Notes under the pieces: model-generated
Told to the model about the DNA's origin: nothing
What the model saw: only the letters and a program-made list of their open reading frames with translations
The model's database searches: none
Translations under genes and position numbers: made by a program
Part shown: one piece after another, positions 33,316-44,198 of the stretch
Numbering within the stretch: position 1 is the first letter of the stretch
Layout: each line of letters starts with the position of its first letter
From: Ilex aquifolium
Lineage: Eukaryota > Streptophyta > Magnoliopsida > Aquifoliales > Aquifoliaceae
Direction: 5' to 3'
NCBI GenBank assembly: GCA_951799425.1
Contig: OX637409.1
Coordinates: 13,116,960 to 13,180,959 of the forward strand
DNA: 64,000 nt

Positions 33316-34146
33316 TTACTGAAAAAATCTTTTGAGATGCTCTGCGTTCCAAGAATGAGGTAAGATCTTTCCTTCCTCTGTTTGCAATTCGTAGTTTCCG
33401 GGTCTGATCACCCTCGAGACGATATAAGGACCTTCCCAATTTGGTCCCAGCTTCCCATGAGTGGGATCCTTCCTGGCCGGCAAGAGCTTCCTGAGGACCA
33501 GATCTCCCACTTTGAAACTTCGGTGTTTGACTTTCCTGTCATAGTACCTTGCTGCCTTCCTCTGGTAAGCCTTAATGTGACGCAGAGCTGTTTCTCTCTT
33601 TTCTTCCAAGAGGTCCAAGTTCAACAGAAGAGACTCATCATTGTGCTGAGACTCTACGAATACGGCCCTAGGGGATGGGATTCCAATTTCCACCGGTGCT
33701 ACTGCCTTTGTTCCAAAGGCTAGGGCGAATGGAGTCGCTGACCTCGCTGTCGTTCTATAAGCCCATAGTACTTCAGGGATATGCTCCACCCATTTTCCTT
33801 TTAAGGCTTCAAGCTTGGTCTTCAGGGCAGCTTTGATGGTTCTGATGGTGACTTCTGTCTGTCCGTTGGATTGTGGATGAGCTAGGGCCGAAAAATAATT
33901 CTTTATTCCCAGATCAGCACAGAACTTCTTGAATTTGGGATTATCGAACTGTTTTCCATTATCGGAAACGATTGCCTTGGGAATTCCAAACCTGCAAATT
34001 ATTGATTTCCACGCAAAGTTTTGAACCTTTTGTTCCGTTATTGTGGCCAAGGGCTCCACCTCAGCCCATTTGGTGAAGTAATCCACCCCAACAATAGCGA
34101 ACTTACACTGTCCCATGCCGGTAGGCAGAGGTCCTAGTATGTCCAA
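33316..34146 (-). CDS. Integrase domain of Tat-2
   Basis: An open frame of 276 codons holding the integrase core and C-terminal part. Catalytic residues are visible: D in MDILGP, D in VSDNGKQF and E in NGQTEV (the D-D-35-E triad). The C-terminal part has the GPY/F-like GPNWEGPYIV motif. The HHCC zinc domain lies upstream in the 34165-35769 frame ([11 protein letters not shown]...CTICQMHA). Translation to this part would need readthrough of the stop at 34165-34167. The product would insert the cDNA into the host genome. Confidence 0.85.
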   Translation of the reverse strand: MDILGPLPTGMGQCKFAIVGVDYFTKWAEVEPLATITEQKVQNFAWKSIICRFGIPKAIVSDNGKQFDNPKFKKFCADLGIKNYFSALAHPQSNGQTEVTIRTIKAALKTKLEALKGKWVEHIPEVLWAYRTTARSATPFALAFGTKAVAPVEIGIPSPRAVFVESQHNDESLLLNLDLLEEKRETALRHIKAYQRKAARYYDRKVKHRSFKVGDLVLRKLLPARKDPTHGKLGPNWEGPYIVSRVIRPGNYELQTEEGKILPHSWNAEHLKRFFQ

Positions 34147-34164
34147 ACCCCACTGCTGGAAAGG

Positions 34165-35769
34165 TCAAGGACTTACTACTGCAGTTAAGAGCTCTGGCGG
34201 GCAATTAGGGATACTGGCATGCATTTGGCAAATGGTGCATTTTCTGACCAAGTCTGCCGCATCTTTGAGTATGGTAGGCCAATAGTAGCCCTGCCTTAAT
34301 ACTTTCCCTGCTAGAGCTCGAGCTCCAATATGGTTGCCGCAAATTCCCTCATGAACCTCTCTGAGTATGTAATTGGCGTCTTCATCTCCTACGCATTTAA
34401 GAATTGGTGTTGAAAAACCCCGTTTATATAGGTCTCCCTGCAAAACAGAAAACCTGGCTGACCTGGTCCTTAGTTTCGCCGCTTCTTTGGGATCTGCTGG
34501 CAGAGTCCCATTCTGTAGGTACCCCATGATGGGGTCCATCCAGCTTGGTTGACCCTCCACGGGCAGTATTTCCCCATCTTTGACGCATACAGATGGTTCC
34601 GTTAGGTGCTCCACTGGAATCAGCCTGTCTAAGCTTTCCTGCGAAGTTGTTGCCAATCTAGCTAAGGTGTCAGCTCGGGAGTTTTCGGCTCTGGGGATAT
34701 GTCTGACTTTAACCCGCACAAATTTCCTCATCAATTCTTGTACCTTCCTGAGGTAGAGGACCATTTTCTCTCCTTTTGCCTCATAAGACTCTTCTATTTG
34801 CTTTACTACGAGTTGTGAGTCATTGCAGATTTCCAATTGCTCCGCCTCCATTGAGTGAGCGAGATTGAGCCCAGCGATGACAGCTTCATATTCAGCCTCA
34901 TTATTCAAAGCCTTAAATCCAAACCTGAGTGCATACTCGACATCTATCCCATCCGGAGAAGTTAGAATCAAGCCTGCGCCACTCCCTTGAGCGTTGGCGG
35001 CTCCGTCTACCGAAAGCTTCCATGTAAGGAGGTCTGGCACCAACTGTGTGGCTTCCAAGGGTGCTGTCGTTGTGAATTCTGCGATGAAATCTGCTAGAAT
35101 TTGCCCCTTGATTGCAGTCCTTGGCTTGTACCTGATATTAAACTCACTGAGCTCTATAGCCCACTTAACCAGCCTTCCAGAGGACTCTGGCTTGTGCAAC
35201 ACTTGTTTCATCGGCTGATCTGTCGGTACCTCAATAGTATGAGCCTGAAAGTAGGGCCTAAGTCTTCTGGCAGCGGTGACTAAAGCTAAGACGAGTTTTT
35301 CCATTTTGGGGTATCTTTCCTCTGCCCCCCTCAGAGCTCTGCTGCAGTAATATACTGGCTGTTGAGCTCTATCTTGCTCCCTTACTAGCGCTGCACTGGT
35401 TGAAAAGTTCGAGACAACTAGATAAAGTGTGAGTACCTCTCCTTCTAAGGGACTCACCAGCACAGGAGGTGAGCTCAGATAGGTCTTTAGTGTCTGGAAT
35501 GCCTCTTCGCACCGGGTGTCCCACTGGAACGCCTTCTTCAAGACTTGAAAGAAAGGCTGGCACTTGTCACTTGATCTGGACACAAAGCGACTCAAGGCTG
35601 CTATTCTTCCTGTCAAGCGTTGGATTTCCCTTGTGTTGGATGGTGGTTGCATGTCCAGTACTGCCTTTATCTTCTCGGGGTTAGCTTCAATTCCTCTACT
35701 ATTGACTATAAAGCCTAGGAATTTTCCTGCAGATACTCCAAAAGCACACTTGGCGGGGTTGAGCTTCAT
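34165..35769 (-). CDS. RT thumb, two RNase H domains and integrase zinc finger of Tat-2
   Basis: An open frame of 534 codons. It begins in the RT thumb (KCAFGV...KFLGFIV). A Ty3/gypsy-type RNase H connection follows (about residues 85-190). Then comes a second, archaeal-type RNase H (about residues 250-375), with [21 protein letters not shown] and SRADTLA supplying the D-E-D-D set. It ends in the integrase HHCC finger. A second RNase H is a trait of the Tat lineage. Confidence 0.88.
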   Translation of the reverse strand: MKLNPAKCAFGVSAGKFLGFIVNSRGIEANPEKIKAVLDMQPPSNTREIQRLTGRIAALSRFVSRSSDKCQPFFQVLKKAFQWDTRCEEAFQTLKTYLSSPPVLVSPLEGEVLTLYLVVSNFSTSAALVREQDRAQQPVYYCSRALRGAEERYPKMEKLVLALVTAARRLRPYFQAHTIEVPTDQPMKQVLHKPESSGRLVKWAIELSEFNIRYKPRTAIKGQILADFIAEFTTTAPLEATQLVPDLLTWKLSVDGAANAQGSGAGLILTSPDGIDVEYALRFGFKALNNEAEYEAVIAGLNLAHSMEAEQLEICNDSQLVVKQIEESYEAKGEKMVLYLRKVQELMRKFVRVKVRHIPRAENSRADTLARLATTSQESLDRLIPVEHLTEPSVCVKDGEILPVEGQPSWMDPIMGYLQNGTLPADPKEAAKLRTRSARFSVLQGDLYKRGFSTPILKCVGDEDANYILREVHEGICGNHIGARALAGKVLRQGYYWPTILKDAADLVRKCTICQMHASIPNCPPELLTAVVSP

Positions 35770-35787
35770 CTTGTATTCCTTAAGGAT

Positions 35788-37479
35788 TCAGAATGATTCT
35801 GCTAAATGTCCGATGTGTAATTCGGCTTTCAACGACTTTACCAACATGTCGTCGATGTAAACTTCCATGGATGTTCCAACTTGCTTTTGGAACATTCTGT
35901 TTACCAGGCGCTGATAGGTGGCTCCAGCATTCTTCAACCCAAAGGGCATGACTTGGTAGCAGTACGTCCCTTGTTCAGTCACGAAGGAAGTTTTCTCCTG
36001 ATCAGCTGGGTCCATCATGATCTGGTTATAACCTGAGAAAGCATCCATGAAGCTGAGGAGCTCGTGCCCAGCAGTGGCATCCACTATTAGGTCAATCCGA
36101 GGTAAAGGAAAGCTATCCTTTGGGCAGGCTCGGTTGAGATCTGTGAAGTTGATGCAGAGTCGCCATTTCCCATTAGTCTTCTTTACTAGAACCACATTTG
36201 CCAGCCACGTGGGGTAGTCCACCTCCCTAATGGCCTTGGCGTGGAGGAGCTTGCTGACCTCTTCGTTAATCGCCTTCTGGCGTTCTGGAGCAAAGCATCT
36301 CCTTTTCTGTTTAACAGGCTTACAGGTAGGATTTACACTTAGCTTGTGTGTGATGACTGTAGGGTCGATCCCCCTCATGTCTTCTTGGCGCCAAGCGAAT
36401 ACTCCTATGTTCTCCTTCAGGAACTGGATGAGAAGATCCTTAATACCTCTGCTCAGCTTGGATCCGACGTAAACGAGGTGTTCTGGATCTTCATCAAGCT
36501 GAACAGGTTCCAGCTCTTCCGATGGCATGGGTCTCGTATCTAGCTCATCTCTCATATCCAGCTCGTCCAGCTGAACACTTTCAACTTCTTTCTGCTTTGT
36601 AGAGGCCATATAGCATTCTCTTGCTACTCGCTGATCTCCACGGACCACTCCAATCCCATTCTCAGTGGGAAACTTCAGAACCATGTGATAAGCCGAGGGG
36701 ATAGCTTTCATCGCGTTTAGAGATGGCCTACCTAGCAGCATGTTATATGCGGATGGTGCATCAACCACCAGGAACTTAATGGCGGTGGTGGTCTGGCAAG
36801 GTGGGTCCCCCATAGTTAACACCAGCTGTATCGACCCAAGGGGTAACACCCTCTCTCCTGAGAATCCTAACAAGTGTGCACTCACTGGCTCGAGTTTTTC
36901 CCTGCCTATACCCATCTTGTCAAATGCCAGGGCAAAAATAATATCTGCCGAGCTCCCGTTGTCAATCAGAACTCTATGAACTGTTCTGTTGGCCACCACA
37001 GCCCTTACTATCAATGGGTCGTCATGGGGATGTTGGTATCCTTCCAGGTCTACGTCTGAAAATGTGATGGCTGTGCTTAGACGAGGTGCCTTAGATACTG
37101 CCTGTACTTCCAGGGCTTCTCCAGCTCTGATTCTGCGCAGGTGAGCCTTTCTGGCTGAGCTGGACTCTCCACCTCCTGCGAATCCACCAAATATTACTCT
37201 GATTTCCCCTAGGGGCTGTTGGTGTTGTGCAGGAGCTTGCTGCTGAGGTGGGGGTTGAGCTCGGTTTCGATCCTCTTGAGCTACGTAGCGTCGCAGATGT
37301 CCTCGTTGGATCAGGAACTCTATCTCCTTTTTCAACTGGATACAATCGTCTGTTTGATGCCCATGATCTCTGTGAAACTCACAAAACTCAGTGGGATCTC
37401 TTTTTGTCGGGTCTGCCTTCATCCGGGGTAGCCACTTTAGAAACTTCTCATTATGCACCTCGTACAAGATTTGGGACAC
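35788..37479 (-). CDS. Gag C-terminus, aspartic protease and RT of Tat-2
   Basis: An open frame of 563 codons. It holds the gag zinc-knuckle-like CEFHRDHGHQTDDC (about residues 32-45), then the protease (LIDNGSSADIIF at about 170, with Asn in place of the usual Ser or Thr after the catalytic Asp). The RT fingers and palm follow, with FPLPRID, LLSFMDAFSGYNQI and the catalytic YIDDML near the end. The frame closes with a TGA at 35788-35790, where related copies continue. Protease activity may be weakened. Confidence 0.88.
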   Translation of the reverse strand: MSQILYEVHNEKFLKWLPRMKADPTKRDPTEFCEFHRDHGHQTDDCIQLKKEIEFLIQRGHLRRYVAQEDRNRAQPPPQQQAPAQHQQPLGEIRVIFGGFAGGGESSSARKAHLRRIRAGEALEVQAVSKAPRLSTAITFSDVDLEGYQHPHDDPLIVRAVVANRTVHRVLIDNGSSADIIFALAFDKMGIGREKLEPVSAHLLGFSGERVLPLGSIQLVLTMGDPPCQTTTAIKFLVVDAPSAYNMLLGRPSLNAMKAIPSAYHMVLKFPTENGIGVVRGDQRVARECYMASTKQKEVESVQLDELDMRDELDTRPMPSEELEPVQLDEDPEHLVYVGSKLSRGIKDLLIQFLKENIGVFAWRQEDMRGIDPTVITHKLSVNPTCKPVKQKRRCFAPERQKAINEEVSKLLHAKAIREVDYPTWLANVVLVKKTNGKWRLCINFTDLNRACPKDSFPLPRIDLIVDATAGHELLSFMDAFSGYNQIMMDPADQEKTSFVTEQGTYCYQVMPFGLKNAGATYQRLVNRMFQKQVGTSMEVYIDDMLVKSLKAELHIGHLAESF

Positions 37480-38815
37480 CGTTGCAGTTAGAGGAGTGAG
37501 CTGTCGAGGTGGATATCTAGGCTGTAGCTCTGGCTGCGGTGGGCCTAATCAATCCCTAACGTTACCTCTCCTTTTTGGGGAGCGGTCTCTGTCTCTTCTT
37601 GGAGACCTATCACGTCATCTTTCTCTTCTGGGACTTCGATCCCTCTTCTTTTCCTCTTTCCCTTTATCTTTCTGTACGGATGAGCTCCCTACTTTCGAGA
37701 GGAGGGCTTCCTCACCGTTTTATGTACTTCTCGGCTTTGGCCAATACCTCGGCCATGGTTGCTTGAGGGTTCTTGGATAAGGAGAACATCAAGTCCTTGG
37801 ATTGCACTCCCAATCCAGCTATGAAGGCTGTTATGGCAAACTTCTCGTCTGGGATATCTACTTTTAGTGACTCCGAGTTGAACCTCTGGACGTAAGACCT
37901 CAGGTTTTCTTGAGGTCCCTGTTTCACATTCAGCAGGTGGTAGCTCGGCTTTCTGTATATCCGAGCTCCTATAAAGTGAGATACAAAAGCTATGGAGAGC
38001 TCTTTAAAGGATGAAATCGAGGCGGGTGGAAGCCTGTGAAACCAGGCTAGGGTAGAGCCTTTCAATGTGATGGCAAAAGCTCTGTAGCGTACAGGGTCCT
38101 GGTATCCATGCAGCTCCATTTGGTTCTTGTATGTGTTGAGGTGATCTACGGGATCTTTTGTTCCATCGAAGACCTCTATTTGTGGCATCCTGAACTTCGG
38201 AGGGAGAGGGAAGTGTAACACTCCAGAGGTGAATGGGGACTCGGTCTGTTGTACTAGGGCGTCCATTGTAACTGGAGCTTTTCTCTTTACAGCCTCCTTC
38301 ATGTGGCTGAGCTCTTGCTGGATATCCTTGAAGCGTTGCTCCCAGTACTGCTCTCTCCTGTCCTGCTGATACGGGAAAAAATCATCTCTCTCACCTCCAT
38401 CGTTCTGGCTTTGCCCTTCTTCATTGTGGCCATTCCTGGGGGGTACGTAGGGGACATGCCCTCTGATCTGACTGCTTTCCGCCCCTTCGTTGACCTCTCT
38501 GAGGGGGTCCAAGTGCCGCCGTTCCCTGTGAGGGGGATTACTCTGACCTTCTTGGGCCTGTCGTGCCTCCCTTGGGCGTTGTATGAGCTTTGATAGCTCT
38601 GCGTTCTCCCTAAGCAAACGTTGGTTGACGAGGCGAAGGGCTTCCATCTCGTTGTTAATGGGGGAATTAGCCTCTTGGACGTTCCCTGGCTGTCTGCCGT
38701 TGGTGGCTTCCTGCTGATCCTGCATTTGTGGTGGGTTTGTTTGTCTTCTGCTCATGTTTCGAGTTGTTACCATCAGTCACTGAGAGATCAGCTTATTTGT
38801 AACAGGAACAGTCGT

Positions 38816-38833
38816 TTCCCACAGACGGCGCCA
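38816..38833 (-). other. Primer-binding site of Tat-2
   Basis: On the minus strand, TTGGCGCCGTCTGTGGGAA begins close to the 5' LTR end. This sequence is commonly seen next to the 5' LTR in Tat-lineage elements; I do not assign the tRNA. Confidence 0.75.
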
Positions 38834-38835
38834 AA

Positions 38836-39515
38836 CAGATGGTGTAAATCTTCGTGAATGAGCTACGAGATAGGAATACTTCGCATGAATGATAAGCGTG
38901 GGATAGTGTGTAGTGTCTGAGCTGCTAGGCTCGTACCTAGTAATGCTGATTGATGTTTAGGGGAATGAAGAAAGGGGCGATAACACAACGGGGTTATAGT
39001 GGTTCACCGGCCTGAGCTCGGCTAGTCCACTCTGCAATGGAGTCTCTATCTCCTCTCTCTCTTATGAGTTGAATGTATTACAGTTTTAGTATCAGGGATC
39101 CCCTCTGGTGGCTCTATTGCCCCCCTTTTATAGCCTCATCCTTACCTCTAATCCGAGATCCCTTCCTACAATGAAGGGATCTTCCCCTATCTTCCTCTCC
39201 AATTTCGGAGTTACCTAAACTCCCTATGGCTGGCTTCAAACGGTCTGTACCCCGAGATCTTTGCCTTCTATCATGGGATCCCCCCTAATATTTGGAGAGG
39301 ATTGAGGTGGGTTGAGAGTTTCGTGCCTTGGTTCTTGCTTCTTAGTTATTCTGCCGGTATCCGCTATTGTCTAGCTGTCTTCTTTTCTTCTTTGTTGCGA
39401 TTTCATCTGTAGGGAGCTCTGGCTTTAGGCCTCTGAGATACGAACCCTTCGCCTGACCTCCTGAGTTGAGCTCTATGTCTGGGTTCATATTTAGGATTTA
39501 TTCTTGTCATCATCA
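38836..39515 (-). repeat. Tat-2 5' LTR
   Basis: About 680 bp; matches 25864-26542 with about seven differences by eye. TATA box on the minus strand at 39125-39132 (TATAAAAG), about 290 bp upstream of the 3' end of the LTR in the element's sense. The first base at the inner edge is A instead of T. Confidence 0.92.
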
Positions 39516-39520
39516 GTAAT

Positions 39521-40639
39521 TATTAAATTAAACCCAAATATTAAACATGAGTAATTCTAGAATTTCAAAATAGAACTAAAATTAAGGGATGCATAACTTG
39601 TATTAGTTTAATGATTTGATAGTGATATGGTTTAATGGTGTTATTGTGACAATAACTCTGTAACTTATTATTTATTAAGACTCTATCATTTGGCATATTA
39701 TTAGATCAACAAATTAATTTTTTTTTTAAGTTCCAATAACATTACTTGCACTTTTTTTAAGTTCCAATAACATTATGTGCACTGTTCACGACACTTGGAC
39801 TGCTAAGCTGGATTTACCACTCAGTTCTCAGCTGCGTTCTCTTCCAACTGGGTTTCTCCAAGTTCCCAGCTGGGTTTCAACCTTCCCAGCTGGAGTTTTA
39901 AGTGGATTTTGCTTTAGGTCCATTATGTTCTTCCTGCTAGACTATCAGGATATATTTCTCACTTGGGCTCTTTATTTGGCCCACAAACAAACTGCAGCAG
40001 GAGGAGTTTCTACCTGTGTCTGATGTGTACTGTTCACGTGACTGTTCATGTCAATTGGTTTTGCTCTTTTTCAGCAGTCCAGCTGGATGTCTTCTTTGTT
40101 TGGACTTCTTTATTTGCACGCCTCTTCTATCTATTATGTGTTTAAATTTCAACTACACTTCTAGCTCAGCAGTTCATTTACTGGACTATGCAGCTGTTAG
40201 AAGTCCAATCAACAGCAACTTAACGAGTTAGCTGGGCTGGTCATGTTTTATGCATTTCAATGTGGTGGACCAATATTTGATCTTATTAGTATTTTTATCT
40301 GTGTTCTGATAGCCAGATATGTGTCTCCTTTATTTATTATGTGTCTCCTTTATTTATTATGTGTCTCCATCAGGCTTCAGATACCTCTCTGCATCCTTTT
40401 GTCCATCTGATCTCAGATGTTTCTCAAAAGGCCATATGTTTTAGTCTTTCTGACTTCTCAGAAAGGCTAATTGGTTTTTCAATAAGGGTAACAGGATATC
40501 AAATCTGTTTAGTTTCTAATGATACCTTATCAACTATGATGTCTGCTCATCTGCCTTATTAGATAAGCCCCTCAACTGATCATTGTCAAGCCCTCTACTC
40601 ATGCACACAGCTTAGTCTAGCCCTTAGCTCGTCGCCCAC
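39521..40639. other. Unassigned region, left part of a possible retroposed sequence
   Basis: No gene is seen. At about 39770-40630 the sequence is rich in CTG and CAGCTGG words and has a direct repeat (TGTGTCTCCTTTATTTATTA, two copies near 40320). It appears to continue, after the solo LTR C insertion, in 42517-42860, which ends in AATAAA followed by a run of A. A processed retroposed sequence or LINE 3' end is possible. Confidence 0.35.
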
Positions 40640-42516
40640 TGATGAGCACAAAATATTGTATATTTCAAGGCCTCATTACATGCATTTTAACTCAACTTTT
40701 GCATCTAAGTACTTAGAGTTAGCCGATTTTATGAATAATGTTGAATTTTCATTGTTGCAAGTTTTTATAGCTTAAATGATTGATTTTAGGACCTTGCAAC
40801 TATGATGTATGTGTGGTGAGGGCATGGACATATTAGATGAAGATTTGGAGGCTTAAAAGTGAAGAAATCAAGGAGGTATTGGTGTTTGGGAACAAAAGCA
40901 CCAGCAGCCACACCATCTGGAAACAGAGCCTCGGTTTTCCTCCATTTTGACCATGATCCACTTCGAATCTGAAAAAGTTCAAAACATGAAAGTTGTAGAT
41001 CTGGATGTCTTCTGTATTGTGTCAAAATTTCAGCTCAATCCAACGGGTGGATCAAAAGTTATGCCGATTCTACGAAAAATGGTCCGGAGCAGAAAACAGT
41101 ACCGGTACTATACCGTTCCGGTACTGCGTACCGGTACTTCGAACTCCAGAAGGTTTAGAGTACCGGTACACAGTACCGGTACACTCCCAAAACAGCCCAG
41201 AACACCTGCAAACTCTTCTCCACGTGCTTGGGGGTCCCACCATTGGTTCTCCCACACCTAGCCTGACATTTTATCCCTACAATCATGCCTCCTACACCAT
41301 AGTTAAAGACTTTGGAGGCTTGACATTGAATGAGAGGAGAGAGAAGGGGGCTGCCAGGGGAGTTGCAGGCTAACCTTCTCCTAGCCTGTCCAAGCTTCAA
41401 CTCAGCCTCCTATTGATGGGAGGTCTGCACACAGGCTAGGGGGACCACCATGCACGAAATTTGAAGGCAAACACACCATATATTCAGCATTCACAAGACA
41501 TTGAAGGGGTGGCTACCTAAGCTTAGGAGTAGTTCCAGGAAGAAGAAGATGAATAGTGCTAGAAGTTGATATTTTTGCATTTTCTTCATTACATTGTCTT
41601 GTAATCTTTTGTAAGGATATTCTAAACTTTGTTTAAAGTCTTTAATGTCATTTACTTTAAGTTCATTGCAAGTTTAGTCTTACATTTTACATTTCACCAT
41701 TGTTATGTTAAGTTTTCTTCATTTCTTGCTTTAAAATGGGTATTGAATATTGTTCTTCTTAGTTTACGATTTTTTGCATTAGTTTAAGTTCTAATCTTCA
41801 TTTATCCATTATGTCTCTTTACATTATGTATTTTCTTCTTGCTTTCATGAGTAGCTAGATTTTAAGTTGGTTAATCCAAGGAAGAACTCCTCTTGGGTGT
41901 GCCACTTCAACTCTTTTCCATTCCTCCTCTCAGAGTACGATGGCTCGGTTTGACTGGGTTGGGGTGAGGACACGGTTGTGAGTTCTTGATACACCGTAGG
42001 CATTGTCACGGGGTATGCTTGAATCCTCACCTCCATTTTAGTCCCGAGCTTCCCACGAATCAATCATACTTCTAGGCTCTATTGGAGGAAGGCTTGAGTT
42101 GATTTGGTATTCCCATTGGAATGACCTCTTCGGATTAACCAACATTTGTTTTTCTTGCATTTCCATTCACAAACACAACCACAAAACTCAAACAAACGAT
42201 TTTTCACTTTCTTTACCTTTTGCAAAATCACCTTCACACAACTCGAACTTTCCTTCCCTGAGGAGACGACCTTGGAATACTTTTCCAAGTAAAACACCGA
42301 CACACAAAAGACTCTTTGCGATTGGGGAGCACTTTTGTTCACACACCCGCATTTCATTCACATTTTGTTCATTCCATTTTCCACCAAGCCGTTGTTGCCC
42401 TATCTCCCATATCATTCCGAGGGAGAGTGACACTCCCTTCACACATACACCATATACACATTAAAGGGATGATATTAAGGGGTTAGGAATAACAACGTTT
42501 TTGATCAATCACCCAC
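40635..42516 (+). mobile_element. Solo LTR C
   Basis: The element spans 40640-42511 (1872 bp), starting TGATGAGCACAAAAT and ending TTTTGATCAATCA, with a perfect duplication CCCAC (40635-40639 and 42512-42516). There is no interior, so it is a solo LTR. It holds a GTACCGGTAC cluster (41099-41182). Family not recognised. The open frames 40947-41373 and 42079-42464 have no domain. Confidence 0.88.
41099..41182. repeat. GTACCGGTAC cassette in solo LTR C
   Basis: Four perfect copies at 41099-41108, 41128-41137, 41160-41169 and 41173-41182, and one degenerate (GTTCCGGTAC at 41115). Steps are 16, 13, 32 and 13 bp. The 32-bp step holds CTCCAGAAGGTTTAGA. Flank: GTCCGGAGCAGAAAACA. Confidence 0.95.
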
Positions 42517-42860
42517 CGTAGGACAGCTGCTGCTTTTGTAGCTCATCTAATTTCAGTTGATGCTCTCTGCTCCTAGCTCATCATAGCGGCTGCTCTCAAC
42601 TCTCCTACATTTATGATAGCAGTTGCCCCTCTACTACTCTTAGCTCAGATCCACAGCACAATTACTCTAGCAACTATTTCACTTCATCAGCTGAGCCTTT
42701 TGCAATTTTAGGCAATGTGCTTAGGTTGTTTCATTTCTTTTATTTATTGTACTAAGCATGCATTTTTGCTTCTTTTATCTTTAATACTTTTCACATAATT
42801 AGATTTTAAATCAATAAAATTCCCTCGCACCATCGAGGTTCACCAAAAAAAAAAAACAAA
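42517..42860 (+). other. Retroposed-like 3' end with poly(A)
   Basis: The sequence ends AATAAAATTCCCTCGCACC... and then a run of 12 A at about 42848. A poly(A) signal 20-30 bp before an A-run is how reverse-transcribed RNAs (LINE ends, processed copies) look. I found no duplication flanking it, and no coding domain. Confidence 0.4.
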
Positions 42861-43169
42861 ATTCATCTGAAGAGGTGTATCTTTAGAGAGCTAGTTTACC
42901 CTGTTAAATCAGGTAGTGAGGATGAAAAAAAAGGCATGACTTCACATAAATGTACACTTCTTCAATTCTTGTCTTCTTTTCCCTGGTTTATTTTTCATGT
43001 CACATATTGAAATATACAACCAGATTTTGTTAATAATGTGGATATAGTAGCTGTTTTGTGATGCTGAAGATTAGTGTGTTAAATTGTGAGACTGCACCTC
43101 TCACTTGCTTGGCTTTTTGCCTATGGGTTCAATTTTGTTATGCAGCTTACATTTTTCCTTTGTTGACAG

Positions 43170-43237
43170 AGGCTATCAGGAGCATCGTTACTGATTCTGG
43201 CAAACAAGCAGGACATACAAGGTGCTCTTTCCATCAA
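43170..43237 (+). pseudogene. Isolated exon resembling ARL2/TITAN5 small GTPase
   Basis: A candidate exon of 68 bp follows a pyrimidine-rich tract ending in AG (43168-43169) and stops before a GT donor (43238-43239). It encodes RLSGASLLILANKQDIQGAL, and NKQD is the G4 nucleotide-binding motif of Arf-family GTPases. The block matches the ARL2/TITAN5 type closely, where the family has ...GASLLI.ANKQDI.GAL. No other exon could be found on either side, within 42861-44033 or beyond Tat-2. It is therefore a captured or stranded fragment of a host gene. Titan5 is essential for embryo development in Arabidopsis. Confidence 0.55.
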
Positions 43238-43239
43238 GT

Positions 43240-44033
43240 AAATCGAATTTATCTTGCCATAAGAATCGGGATCAGGGACTCATAGAGTCATAGTACATTA
43301 GCATTTTTATCTTGAATTGATTCTTCTTGGTCTTTATATAGCCTTCTGTTTTGTTCTGGGTTGGCTGAAGCTGTTTTATGATCGAGCATTTAGTAAGTGA
43401 ACATAGTTGCAGTAATTTGACATGGATGTCTCACATGTGATGTGTTGCTTTGAAACAATGGCATCCTATGTACGTCCTTTCTACTATCATTTGAAAGTTG
43501 ATGATTAATCATATCACTAGGGCAACTTGTGCATGAATTTGTGGTTCTGAATGTTTACTTTGATGTTTGCTATACTTTTGAATTTAACTTAGCAATCACT
43601 GACTTAGGTAAATTTAAGCAAGCCAGCACATGCATAGGAATAGCATCAAGGACTGATTGCACCATTAAAATCCTCCCCATAGTAGATAGCATTCTAGTGT
43701 ACCATCCTTCCAACCTCTACCTAAATTTAAAAACTTGATCACTTATTATATATGTCTAGCTTTTTTAATGTTTTGTTTTGTTTCTGGTAATGGGCGAGTT
43801 ATTAGTTTTGGTGATTTATTGAAACCTTAATTTATATTAAGGTTTCAATACAATCTGTTTGTAAGTTTTAAAATTTGTACTATTCTATGCATGCCAACAT
43901 GAAACCTTAGTACCCGTTCAAGAATCCACATCGGACATAGAGTATTCTATGCCGGTGGAGATTTCTTGAATTGTCCAATTTTGGACAGTTTGGGAATGCA
44001 CAAGTCTATATTATAGTTAGTATCTCATCGCCT
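43240..44033. other. Flanking region without a gene
   Basis: The remaining host-like sequence left of the Athila element. I looked for further ARL2 exons here and saw none. AT-rich, with no repeat structure. Confidence 0.4.
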
Positions 44034-44198
44034 AATGATTAACCCTAACTAGTATGTAAATTAAAATGATTAAGTAATCAACTTTGTAAGATAAAACAAT
44101 TAAACATTATGAATTAGGGTTTGTGCGTAAATTAAAATTTTAAATACTTTATGTTTGAATTTCAGGGTTTAATACAGAAATACCGGAGAATATGAGAT

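Larger units (their letters stand above)
33316..38773 (-). pseudogene. Tat-2 gag-pol polyprotein, nearly open
   Basis: On the minus strand the order is gag (38773 to about 37480), aspartic protease, RT, RNase H, archaeal-type RNase H and integrase (ending 33316). Four lesions break it: a one-base insertion in a run of A at about 37715 shifts gag, and stops lie at 37549-37551, 35788-35790 and 34165-34167. Past each stop the same frame continues. Gag keeps the CEFHRDHGHQTDDC zinc-knuckle motif. Protease has DNGSS, where the usual motif is D[ST]GSS. RT has YIDD. The polyprotein acts in the particle: reverse transcription, then integration. Confidence 0.9.
25859..39520 (-). mobile_element. Young Tat-lineage Ty3/gypsy element (Tat-2) with perfect TSD
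   Basis: The element spans 25864-39515 (13.65 kb; about 11.1 kb without a nested solo LTR). It is flanked by a perfect 5-bp duplication GTAAT (25859-25863 and 39516-39520). LTRs of about 680 bp differ at only about seven sites by eye, so insertion is recent. Minus-strand order is 5' LTR, primer site, gag, protease, RT, two RNase H domains, integrase, then a convergent antisense gene, then polypurine tract and 3' LTR. An extra archaeal-type RNase H and an antisense ORF are known Tat-lineage traits. A family A solo LTR interrupts it at 27611-30169. Confidence 0.93.

Noticed and set aside
41005-41400. Plus and minus frames across the cassette in solo LTR C
   Set aside because: They are the translation of the palindrome cluster and of LTR sequence.
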